A DNA stretch of 64,000 nt from Polyporus tsugae (lineage: Eukaryota > Basidiomycota > Agaricomycetes > Polyporales > Polyporaceae): positions 310,001 through 374,000 of the forward strand of contig JAHRBS010000001.1 of assembly GCA_024305745.1 (NCBI GenBank). The letters run 5' to 3'. Shown piece by piece: positions 1 to 10,442 of this stretch (position 1 is the stretch's first letter; every line of letters starts with the position of its first letter). The notes below the pieces were generated by a model, which saw nothing but the letters and a program-made list of their open reading frames with translations, was not told where the DNA came from and made no database searches. A program made the translations under genes and the position numbers.

Positions 1-363
1 CCGTGGCCTCTTGTTACACGGCCGCGAATGCACCGTATGCCTCAATGAGACAACCACGACCAACCCAGGACACAAGGAACCTTATACAACCAGACCGTAG
101 AGACAGATGCGAATAACGATCCTTGTCGGCCACTCACAACGCGAATCCGGTCAAGGAGCGCGATGGCCACCAAACTCTTCCGACCGGAGATGGATGACAG
201 CGAATCTATGCATCTGTTCGAAGAAAACGTTCAAAGATAGCGCATGAAGTATCTTATCATGTCATTCGTTACTGCATTGGTGAGCGTATTACCATAAGTA
301 CATGGTAGTGTACCTTTAAGCACGAGGACACTCGGCCAGTACTCGGCCCCGGGAGCTCAACAG
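1..363. other. intergenic, no gene seen
   Basis: No open frame with coding character on either strand before the 3' end of the aldo-keto reductase gene. I see no recognisable RNA gene or repeat. Confidence 0.5.
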
Positions 364-1671
364 TCAGGGCGCGTCGACCGGGTTCCAAGCGACGGCGCCC
401 TCCTTTCCTCGGTCAAGAGCGTCCAAAATCTTCATGTCTTCCGGGCTGATCTCGAAGTCGAATACGTTCGCATTCGAGGCGATGCGCTTTGGGTCGGCTG
501 ACTTCGGGAGTGGGACATAGCTGCATGCAGTATGACTCAGTATAAGTAATATACGATGAACGGTACAAGCGCGAGGGCACTCACCCGTGTTGCAGCGACC
601 AGCGGATGAGGGTCTGCGCAGGGTCCTTGTTGTACTGTGGGATGGAATGAGTCGACATAGCGAGATGTGACGTAGAGGGATCGATCGCACCTTCTTCCCA
701 ATGTTCACGACTGTGTCGTCCCAATTCCCCCGGACAAGCGGGGAATACGCTTCGACGACGATGTCATGCTTCTTGCAATAATCCACGATCTCCTTCTGCT
801 GGCAGAAAGGATGGATCTACGTGGCGTCAGATATGAGCCGCCTTCGTCCGAAACGGTGCCTGGGACAACCATGGCGCACCTCGACCTGGTTTACTGCAGG
901 GGCCTCGAGGCCTGCGACTCTGATCTCCTCCATGTGCTTAACACCACTGCGACACCCAATAACGTCACGACGGCCAGTGCCAAACTAAAATGCATGTACG
1001 CACTAGTTGGAAACCCCAATGTTATGCACCTTCCCTTCGTTCCTAGCGGCAACGAAGGCCTTCCAGGCCTCTAGCCTCTTCTCTTTCCCAGACAACGGAC
1101 TGTGGATGAGCATCAAGTCGATATATCCTAAGGATACACGCATACAGTCAGACACGCTCCATAACAGATGCGACGAGCGCGTTGTACATACCTAAGCCAA
1201 GATTCTTGAGCGAATCATCGATCGCCTTCGAGGTAATGCCGGCGCCGTGCTCTTTGCCGTCGACCTTGGACGCTACATGTGCACGAGCTCAGGTTGAGAG
1301 CCGACGCCACTTTGCTAATGCAAAGGCTTACTTATGAAGACTTGCCCGCGAGGCACGCCGCTCTCTCTCACGGCCTCGCCGACCTGCTTCTCGTTTTCAT
1401 ACATTCTCGCGGTGTCGACGTGCCTAGGACATCCTCATGGTCAGCTTGAAGGTTACAACCTCAGAAGCTGGATGCATGCGCACCTGTATCCACTCTTCAA
1501 AGCGGCGAGAACGGCAGGCTTCGCGTCATCGTTCTGGTAGACTCCCAGGCCAATACGGGGCATTGAGCGTCCCAGAGTGTGACCCGCATCGGCGTCCGAT
1601 GCATGAGCACCGGCATAGGAGGTGTGGGACGGGAGCTGTATAATGGAGTTGAGAGCCAGGGTGGCGACCAT
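364..1671 (-). CDS. aldo-keto reductase
   Basis: NAD(P)H-dependent carbonyl/aldehyde reductase of the AKR family, a cytosolic (beta/alpha)8 barrel of about 300 residues. The spliced product starts MVATLALNSIIQLPS, then PRIGLGVYQND. Six or so exons give the AKR tetrad: Asp and Tyr in HVDTARMYENEKQVGEA, Lys in ASKVDGKEHG, His in YIDLMLIHSPLSG. Further family marks are EAYSPLVRGNW, DPAQTLIRWSLQHG, LPKSADPKRIASN and a C-terminal AWNPVDAP. The first intron uses donor GTGCGC and acceptor TAG and rejoins Tyr-Arg to HVDTAR. The start at 1671 is the first ATG giving an uninterrupted frame. It resembles broad-substrate fungal AKRs (glycerol/arabinose reductase-like). Substrate cannot be told from sequence. 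The closest neighbour is the WD40 gene on the same strand about 240 bp upstream. Confidence 0.88.
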
Positions 1672-1909
1672 TCTGGGCGAGTTTGGAGATGCGCACGGCG
1701 GTCAGTGCGCAGTTATATATGGAGCACGCTGATTGGGGAGTCATCGTGATGAAGGCACGTAAAAGAGTTCATGACATGGATAATGACGCCATAGACGGCT
1801 ATACCTCAAAGCCTCTCCACTGCATCGTCAGCGTTCAAATTGCGAAGTAGGTCGAGAAGAATCGATAATGCTACAGTATTCTCGCACAAAACACGGCAAG
1901 AAATATTGA

Positions 1910-3136
1910 TTAGGACTGGCTTCGCCACACCTTCACGGTCCCATCCGCGCTCGCAGTGATGAGCTCTCCAGCTTCCATCGGATGGTTTTCAATCCAGGTA
2001 ATCACCTTGTCGTGCACCTTCGGGGGAGGATTGGGCTGCAGCGGCGCCGCCTACACATTCGTGCGTCAGCTGGTCCATGTGTAAGGCGAAGGGAGAAACG
2101 CACATCCACGAGATCCCACGCCCACACCTTCCCGTCCTCGTCTCCGCACACGACACTGGCCTCTCCATGCCCGAAACACGCGCGAATGCGGTAGGACGCG
2201 CTCGCGTGGCCTTTGAAGTCGTTCAGCATCTTGCCGGTGGACATGTCCATGAGGCGGACGTGGGCATCGAGCGTCGTCGCGAGGTAGGTCTGGTTGTCTT
2301 GCGAGGGAACAACAGCGGTCACAGGGGCTAGCAAGCAGCGGGCGATGAGGGCTCTCCTCGTGCGCATATATGTGGTGAAAGAACGTACTACCAATGAAGT
2401 CACTTCTCAGCTCGCCCATTCGGAGGTCGTACGTTCGGACGTGGCCGTCGACGGACCCAGTGCAGATGTACGACCTGCCTACATGAAGCGCTTGGACCGC
2501 GTCGCGTGCTTCCTCCAGCGTTTGGATGGCCTGGCGGTTCTGCGACCTACACGCATACAACGATGACTGGTCATGCATTGGATTCGACGAACGTGGGTAC
2601 GTACCTCATATCCCACAACCTGACTGTTGAGTCGTACGAACCTCGAACCGGTCTAAGCACCTCAGGCCCTCCCTCCACGTCTGAGAATGACAGAAACTCA
2701 CCACTAGCAAGCACAGTCGCATCCTCGTTGAACTCCACTGTGAAAATCTTCCCCATATGTCCTAGTATTCTCCGTATCGTCTGTCCCGTCGCCACATCCC
2801 ACAAGAAGACCTGCCGGTCCCCACCGGAGGACGCGAACCGACTGTTATCATGTGCCCTGTTATCAATCCATACGAGTCAGTCCGCCATAATTGAATCAAC
2901 CATGAGGCAAGAGGTACGCACACTGTGATGGAAAGCACTTCGTAGCCATGCGCGGCGTAGGATTTGATCTCCGTGCCCAGGTCTGGATTCCACAGTCGCA
3001 CTGTGCGGTCTTGTCCGCCTGACAGCACATACTTGGCGGTACCCTTGGCATATCGCGCGACGTGTACAGGTCCTTTGTGGGAAAGTGACTTATGAAGAGT
3101 GCGAGGAGTGGGTGAAGGCCCGCGAGAGGGTGCCAT
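1910..3136 (-). CDS. WDR83: WD40 scaffold protein, WDR83/MORG1-like
   Basis: Small seven-bladed WD40 propeller of about 330 residues. It starts MAPSRGPSPTPRTLHKSL, followed by HKGPVHVARYAKGTAKYVLSG. Blades visible in order: GGQDRTVRLWNPDLG, ASSGGDRQVFLWDVATGQ, ASGSYDSTVRLWDMR, CTGSVDGHVRTYDLRMGE, LATTLDAHVRLMDMSTGKM, VVCGDEDGKVWAWDL and a last ASADGTVKVWRSQS. The order, short length and GHASASYRIRACFGHGEA stretch match the MAPK-organizer-1/WDR83 family, which scaffolds ERK signalling in animals and co-purifies with spliceosomes. Several short introns interrupt the frame. The gene shares a 380-bp divergent promoter region with the HAD hydrolase gene. Family assignment is firm; the cellular role in this fungus is inferred. 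Confidence 0.88.
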
Positions 3137-3517
3137 GATGGAGAGTCCAGTTTGACCAGCTTCAACGCTGCTCGCACCTCGGCCATGGTAGGGCGCTTAT
3201 AGATTGTTCCGTATATGGTAGGTATCGTGGTTCGCATCCCAACCACTCCAGGTGTTCGACCATATCTCGACGTCAGCACCAGCCTGAAAATTTTGCATTC
3301 ACCTTCAGTGCGGTTAATATGCACCCGATTATTCTCAAGAATAATTTTCAAAGCTGAAATTGCTTGTTAAGTATCCTACTCAGCCAGGTACCCCAACCAT
3401 GGGAAAGACCGTGGGCAAATACCGCCAAATCGATGTCGTCATTAATCAGCATACCCAGAACCCATACATAGACCGTCAGTGCACCGTAACACACAACTTG
3501 ACTTCGACCTCGGCGCA
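3137..3517. promoter_or_regulatory. divergent promoter region
   Basis: A 381-bp spacer between the ATG of the WD40 gene (-) and the ATG of the HAD gene (+), so both promoters must lie here. No TATA box is convincing. Confidence 0.5.
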
Positions 3518-4577
3518 ATGTCATCCACACCTGAAGCTTTGAAGGACGTCGAGGCCTACGTGTTCGATGTATTCGGCACAGTGGTCGATTGGTACGGAAA
3601 CATTACCGGTCAACTTGCTGCCGCTGCACCTGAGGGTGTGAACGAAGGTTTGAGCACGATTACTGGGTCCGCTAAGGTCTCATATACATGCTGATACCGT
3701 CTTGTCCGCGTAGACTGGGGTACCTTTGCCTATGAGTGGCGGACAGGGTTTTTCGAGCATACGTGAGTACACGCACATCACTTATTATATGCAGGGCTGA
3801 GGAGTTCGAGCTTGGTTACAGGCGTCACGTCGCTGGAAGCGGAGAGGGGACCACCAACATGGATGCCGCACATCGACAGGTCTTGGACACCATGCTCGAG
3901 TCTCCTCGGTGGAAGCACCTCGCAGGTCACTGGGACGATGCAAAGAGAGAGGAGCTTGTCATGTCCTGGCACAAGGCTCAAGGTATGTTTGCACGCCACG
4001 TTCACCGTCGTCGGTTATTCAACGTCAACGCCCGATAGGATGGCCGGACGCGACGAAGGGGCTGTATGCTCTGAAGAAGAAGGCCATAGTAGCCGCACTA
4101 TCCAACGGGAATATCCGCTTTCTGGTGGACCTGGCAAGTATCACTGATCAGTGTTGCAATGTTACACATGTGCTGGTGACTCACAGACGATCTGTGAAGG
4201 CAAAGAACGCAGACTTGCCATGGGACGTCGTTTTCTCGGTTGATCTCTTCGGAACCTGCAAACCGTGAGTATGTTCGCGGCACGACTTTAGATCACGAAA
4301 GCTCATCAGCCTCTTCCTCGTGTGCTCCCATCTCCACAGCAACCCGAAAGTATACCTCGGTGCGCTGCACCATCTCAATCTCCCAGGAGAGAAGTGCGCG
4401 ATGGTCGCCGCCCATTTATGGGACCTCAAGGCAGCCGCGAAGCACGGGATGAAGACCGTCTACGTGCCCAGAGTTACCGATGACTTGGAGGACAGGTATG
4501 CTGTGAAGAGCAAAGCGGAGGGCGGCGAGGTTGACGTTGTCGTAAGCTCACTTGAAGAGCTCGCAGCTCTTCTGTGA
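3518..4577 (+). CDS. 2-haloacid dehalogenase-like HAD hydrolase
   Basis: Haloacid-dehalogenase superfamily protein, type II (S)-2-haloacid dehalogenase group, about 245 residues. Motif I is VFDVFGTVVDW with the nucleophilic Asp, motif II is ALSNGN, motif III is the Lys of DLFGTCKPNPKVY, motif IV is in MVAAHLWDLKAAAKHGM. The cap region includes DWGTFAYEWRTGFFEH. At least four short introns break the gene. After splicing the frame stays open to LEELAALL and a stop. The ATG at 3518 starts MSSTPEALKDVEAYVFD; an ORF reaching further upstream adds no conserved sequence. Fungal members are often annotated haloacid dehalogenase type II without a proven substrate. It converges on the DUF6535 gene, with 240 bp between the stops. 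Confidence 0.87.
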
Positions 4578-4816
4578 GCGTGGTGATATCATTGTGCTAT
4601 TAGTATAGATCCTTGGTCATGTATGATCGTCTATGATACGGCGTGGATGAATGTCAAACGATCTCTTCCCTCGAAGAGTTGTGCGCCTGTTCTACTATGT
4701 CCATTTCAATTTCAAGATTGCTTCCCAGAGGCCGAGGGGGTAAAGGAGGGAGTTCCTGCGGTGGTGGTTTGAGAACTGGTAATGCAACACGCCGACCTAT
4801 ACAAAATGCCATCTTA

Positions 4817-7535
4817 TCAGCATGCGCGACTGCCTGTGACGCTTCTCCACTCACTAGCCGCGCGGAGCCGAAGGATGTGTTGTCCAGTCGCCGTGATGCT
4901 GCCGGAGCTACTACTGCGCCCTTTCTTGGGTGCAGCTGCGCCAGTCCGCCACCATAGTATCTCGGGGTCTGGGAGGGGGATGTCCGACACGTCGTCGTCA
5001 GCTTGGTCTGTGGGGAATGGCTCTTCTTCCATGAAGGCGAACTCTGTATAGAGGTTAGAGATGCAACAGTCCCAGAGATAAGAGTGGAGCATGAACCGAC
5101 CTGGATCGACTATGTCCACAAGTGATTCTGACCAAGGGGTCGTCGCCTCATTCTGATCTTCGTCCCAGGATGAGTCGATCATTGGAGGTGTGATATGGAT
5201 CTCCGGTATGGCAACATGGAGTTCTGGGGTTGTTTGGGAGGCTTCTATTGTTGGATTGCCCTTCATAACAGGGCTCTCCGAAGCCCCGACAATAGTCGAC
5301 TCCTGTGTCTCAGATGGCGTTGCTATGAAAGGAGGGTCAACGATGAGGGCTATCTTTTTCAAAGTGGTGCGCTTACGGTCCCCGCTTGATATAAGTGTAG
5401 TATCTTGAGCCGCCGCATGTTGAGAAGGTTGGTTATCCATAATTGTGCTGTGAATCAGAGACAACGCCAATCTCGTGCCTCGCGTGGCCACCTGCTCGAC
5501 GCCTGGCCTCGACGTAAGGTATCCCCTTTCCAATACGACAATCGCCTCCCTCAGCGTGCGCAACAGCCCCTCGCCTAAGACGTCGGGAATTTGCTTGTTG
5601 TGTGTCATCTGCTTGATCAAAGATGGGAGCTGAGAGTAGCGCAGCGCCGACAAGACGACCCCCTGACGGGACCTTTGCGTCCTCCATGCTGGGGAACGCA
5701 GGAACAACCTAAAGCCAGATAACAATGCCTCGATGCGATCTGGGATGGGAGAACCGTCCTGCTCCAGTTTGGTCTGATGGCGAAGCAGGTATTTTATGAT
5801 GTATTCTATCCCGGTGAGATAGTAGCTGACGGACTCGAACTTGTCGAGGTTGACGAGCTCTTCGAGCTCCGCGGGTTGCCTTGGAAAGACTGCTTCGACT
5901 ACAGTCAAAGTCAAAATCAGCCAATGCGCACCCAAACCGAGGGCGTCTCACCCACCGTCTTCAAATACGGCCGTCGCGGGCTCGGCGCTGCGTTCGATGT
6001 CGATGCGCGCATCCTGCAAGTAGACCAACATGTTCTGGAACGCCTCGCGTGCAGCGATCCGGCGCGAAACTAGCTGCGACATAGCAAGGAGGTAGAGCAT
6101 CCCCAGCTTCGTCTTCGCTGAGGGCTGCTGCCCGCTCCGCGGCATCGCAAGCAGCACTTTCCTAACTAACCCTTTGTTGGGCTCCCGCGTTATTAGCGAA
6201 AGGACGACCAGGATGAACGGCATCAGTGGCCGCCACAGCTTCCCCTCGTTGTTCGGCAGCCGCGCGGTGACGTCGCGCAGCAAGTTCCCGTACCGGATCG
6301 ACATCCGCGCTGAAAGCGCGTCCATGCCAGACAAGCATGGGATCACCGTCGTGTTCATCATCGAGGTGTCGAGCGTGATGTAGTACGCGGTGAGCGCGAG
6401 CGACTGCTCGAGCTCGGCGTGTCGCGCCTCCGCGTCTGGTTTCTCGCGCGAGTGCCAGCTGTGGAAGCTGCCCGACGTGCCAAGGTGCTTCAGCGCCCAG
6501 CGTGCGGCGTCGCGGGTCCGCGCGAGGACAATGTACTTCCGCGAGGTCCAAGACGAGACTTCGAGCGCCGCTTCCTGCGTGCGCTGCTCGATGATGCGAA
6601 GCACGCCCGACGCGAAGTGCGCGAGTCCCTGCGCGAGAAGGAAGAGGACGAGCGCTTGTGGGGATTGGTAACAGCAATCGGTATAGAGTATGGGGAGCAG
6701 CGTCGTTGCGAGAGCGAACACGATCAAGAGGCCACTTAGGATGGTGGCTGCGACCGCAACGGATGGGTGTAGCTGCCAGAGGAGGACGACAAGGCCAGCT
6801 AGAAACAGCGCGAGCGCGAGCTGCAGGAGGATGGGCAGCGCGGCGATGATCTCTGGAACCTTCCACTTGTGCAAGCTGTCGTACCGGTACTGCCTGAGGC
6901 GCGCGACATCTGGAGACGTTCCGGACAAGCTCTGGCTGTACTGGTGCAACCACTGCTTCACCATAACGGCGATGGAGGATGCGGAGAGCGTGCAGATCAG
7001 GGATGAGAACCAGAGGCCGTTGACCCAAATGGCGTATCCGGGGGCAGTGAATGACGCAAGCTCGGGAGAGAATATCCCACGTCCGGTCGAGTTGACGACT
7101 CCAGGGGAAACGGAAAAGGCATGCAGCTGGTTGGACATCTGCGCTAAGGCAATAACCATCGTGTCCGTGTTATCCGGTTGCAAGAGAGGGTAAGACTGCA
7201 CGAGGAAGGCCGTCAGCGCAGTGGAAAATAAACCAGCCTGTCGCAAACCCAGCAACGTCAGCAAATCTATCGGCGCAAGTCTATATAGGCGAAAATGGCA
7301 ACGCGTACGAAAACAAGCAGCATATCGAGTTCAGCGTTCCACCGCTTGAGCAGCTCTTCGAAGTGCCGCTCAATGGCGCTTGCACAGAATTTCCACGCGT
7401 CCTCTCGTTGCTCGATCCAGCCAGCCATAGCTGGATTCCAGGGAGGCTGCGCAGTAGAACAGTTTCCGTAATATCAGTGATTAGAAACGACCAAAGCTGA
7501 ATAGACCGTACTCTTGATTGTGAATGCGGTGGCAT
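4817..7535 (-). CDS. DUF6535 multi-pass membrane protein
   Basis: Large basidiomycete-specific membrane protein of about 830 residues. The start MPPHSQSR joins across an intron to PPWNPAMAGWIEQREDAW; a second intron of about 77 bp joins ELDMLLVF to AGLFSTALTAFLVQSY. This is the DUF6535 signature (Trp-rich start, LLVFAGLFSxxLTAF, SYxLLQPD). Four hydrophobic segments follow: around AGLFSTALTAF, GLWFSSLICTLSASSIAVMV, PILLQLALALFLAGLVVLLW and ATILSGLLIVFALATTLLP. The rest is a long soluble tail. A third intron joins AVFEDV to EAVFPRQPAELEELVN. The tail ends in a disordered, acidic, Ser/Thr-rich stretch at 4817. These proteins are multicopy in Agaricomycetes; function is unknown. A further intron near the 3' end cannot be excluded. 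Confidence 0.82.
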
Positions 7536-8119
7536 GATATTGCACCAACGGCTCTTGAGTGGGGAAATGGAGGGTAGGGTAGCACCGCCAGGTCCGACAA
7601 CGACAAGAGGTTACGCAGTCGAAGTCCCCTACTTATCCCTTTCCACTAGGGGGTACTTAGTGGGAAACAAACACCGGCATGCCTGTCACGCTGCACTGGT
7701 TTAGCACTGGTCTTGAAACCTTAGACGTAACGATGCGATGGGCGGCCGACGATAATAGAAGCTTAAGACTTGCCGAGATAGTCACTAGTATTTGGGTGGT
7801 GCAATGTTTGTCGCAGTGTCTCGTACTCGTAGCCATGTAGAACGCGTATCTGTTTGTGCGGGATATGAATGCTTATTCCCGAAAACGGATACTCAAACCA
7901 GCAGACGTACCAACTTGCTACAAGCGAGGCTGTGCAGACTATGATTGCCTCCCTTTCAGCGCTCTGTGAACCAGGTATGTACACCATGCAATGCAGGTCA
8001 GCCTTCATCGATTCATCCGCGAGGTCGATAGACCAAGCCCTATCTACAATACAAAAACCGGCTCAGATATAAGTGCAATCCTGGATAAGAACATCGTAAA
8101 CCAAACCGGTCCTCCGCCC
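7536..8119. other. intergenic, no gene seen
   Basis: A 584-bp spacer between two minus-strand genes. It must hold the DUF6535 promoter and the F-box gene 3' UTR. Only short, non-conserved frames are present. Confidence 0.45.
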
Positions 8120-10107
8120 TCAAATATCGAATCGCCTAACCTCCACCCCGGCTCCATACGCACTCACGATCCGTCTGTCGTCAAAAACGACCGTGCCCTT
8201 CGTACCGCTCGCCAGCCGCAGCTTCACGCCTTTCCAGACGTCCGCCGACGCTTCGTCTGCCGCCTCGGTGATGCGGGGGTTGACGTTGACCTCCGTCCCC
8301 GTGCCCGCCTCGAGGTCCCACACCCAGATGTTGCCGTTCACGCCAAGGCTGACGCATCGGCCGTCGGAAAGCGCGAGCGTCGATACAGGTCCGAGCTGTC
8401 CGTGGAGCGTCCGCACAAACGTCAACCTGGGCAACGAAGAGCTCGACGGTGATGCGGGCAGATGCAGCCGGTACAACTGGAGCCCCGACGCGCTGTACAT
8501 GCTCGACGACACGTACGGTGACGGAGACGGCGGGGCGGACGAAGACGGAATCGAGCTGGACGAGGCGGATGAGGCAGAATGCGGTGTAGCCATGCCTGGG
8601 CCGCTATCGGGCGTATCGGTGTTGAGCAGAGGGAGAGGGAGATTCTGTCCCGGGGCGAGGACGAGCCACTTGCCATCCGTCTGCGTGTCCGCGACACGCG
8701 CGACCTTCCGGTCCCACTGCTCGCGCACTGTACGCATCTTGTTCTCGTCGACCCAGCCCGGAGGTATGTCGATTGCGCGCGTCGTACGCGTGTTTGTTAC
8801 TCTCATGCGTTCCGATGCTGTGCTTGAAATGATGAGTTCCGTGGCGCCTACCGTCCAGTGTGCGGGGTACACTGGAATCGCGTACGCGAGGATGATCTTG
8901 TACGTGGTGGGGGAGGGGGTGGAGAGGACAAGGGAGCTGGGGGGGTAGGAGGTGAATGACGAGAGCGTCTGTGTGTGGGTGACGGAGTCCGCCCCGATGT
9001 CGTAGAGGGACAAGTGGAAAGACTGGGAGAGCGTCACCAGAAGCGGGTGATGATAGACTGCCTGAACTATAGGCGTCGTTCGTGGACTCCTTCCTGAGGG
9101 AAGATACGTGAATATCCGTGAGGAGGAAGACGGAGATTGGTGGTCTATGGAGTACAGTGCGAACTCGCCCGTCGAGAGAAAACATGCGAGTCGCCCGTGA
9201 TGTCCAGAGGGTGGGGACTGATCCAACGCAAGAGCAGTGATATGTGTAGTGCTCGACCGGCTTGAGGGACATGTCAGTGTGTGAAGTGTGTGTGCAGGAG
9301 AAGCCAGGAGAAGGGAGGGGACGGAACAGGGTCTTGACGAAGCAGCGACGATAATGTTGCTGGCAAGGAGTAAATGCGTCTCTTGAAGGGGTGCGGCTTG
9401 GAATAATAGGCCCGAAGATGGACCAACGTCAAATTGCTCTACTGAGCAGCGACCTGTGGCAAGAGTGAGTTTGTTTGCTCTACATATATGGAAGAAGGAA
9501 GAACGACGGCCGAATGCCGTACACCCCTCAGGTTGCCTAACTTTCCGCACGAGTATGCAGCCGTGTGGTACCGGCACAGGTCAGGTCAAAACCTCCAGGG
9601 GTGTACCTGCATCCATCCTTTCCAAGACGCAGCGCAATGCACTCACCTGTTCGCCAGTTCGAGCTAATGCGGAACATCCATTTCCAATCCCTCGCGTCCT
9701 CGGCCTTTGCTCTCCCAGGCAATGGCTTCACCTCCCTCCCGTCTCCCCTGCCAATGAAGCCCCTAGCGCCTCGCAGACGCATTCGGCCATACTCGCTGAT
9801 GTATAGTGACTTCCACAGCTGCGTGCGCAAGGCGAGAGGTTCAATGACCGGGGTTGGAGGATACTCGTGGATCGTATAAATGTACCTGGTTGTCGAGCGA
9901 CAGACGTGACCAATTTCGGTTGGTACGCTGAATGGTGCATAGGTCCGTGTACGAAAGGTAGGAGAAAATGACAAGGATCAATTCGTCGAAGAGGAGGGAG
10001 TCGAAGGTGGTACGAGGTTGTAGGTCCTGAGCCGTCCGTTCGGCGGTGAGGGTGTGGAGGCGCTTTGAAGCGGGTAGAGGTGCTGGCGATAACGAATGCT
10101 TCGACAT
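8120..10107 (-). CDS. F-box protein with WD40-like C-terminal half
   Basis: Probable substrate receptor of an SCF ubiquitin ligase, about 600 residues. The start MSKHSLSPAPLPASKRLH leads into an F-box: FDSLLFDELILVIFSYLSY, then TDLCTIQRTNRNWSRLSLDNQ, spliced to LWKSLYISEYGRMRLRG. A second intron joins NWRTG to RCSVEQFDVG. Large blocks of beta-propeller-like sequence follow, including TALALDQSPPSGHHGRLACF and QAVYHHPLLVTLSQSFHLSL, then a Ser/Pro-rich insert. One canonical WD blade lies near the end: GQLGPVSTLALSDGRCVSLG followed by GNIWVWDLEAG. The stop follows VEVRRFDI. This fits Fbxw/Cdc4-like or Pof-type adaptors that recruit phosphoproteins. The substrate is unknown. Confidence 0.8.
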
Positions 10108-10442
10108 CTCGTCAGGTGTTGTCGCCGCCGTCGACAGCGATGAGGAACAGGAAACACGACGACGCCGTTGCGATGGACGGACTCAGGAGCACAGAGGCGG
10201 CAAATGCCCCGATTTGTTACCCCGGTCCGGCCGGCCGGGGTCAGGAGAGGTGCCCTTACGTCATAGACGCTTGTATTTAGACGCACACCATGTTGTACTG
10301 CTCTGCTCTCCTTTGCTCATGCTCGTCTTACCTCCCCTTGTCTCCTCGTCGTGCTGGCCCCCTCAGCGTCGTTCTGATCCCATAATTCTGCAGCTTCAAT
10401 CAAACAAGAGTTCTAGCTGCTCCAAACGTGCGATCCCAAGCC
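10108..10442. promoter_or_regulatory. divergent promoter region
   Basis: A 335-bp spacer between the F-box gene (-) and the antiporter (+). It contains two CCGG-rich palindromic stretches near 10222-10240 but no recognisable operator. Confidence 0.4.
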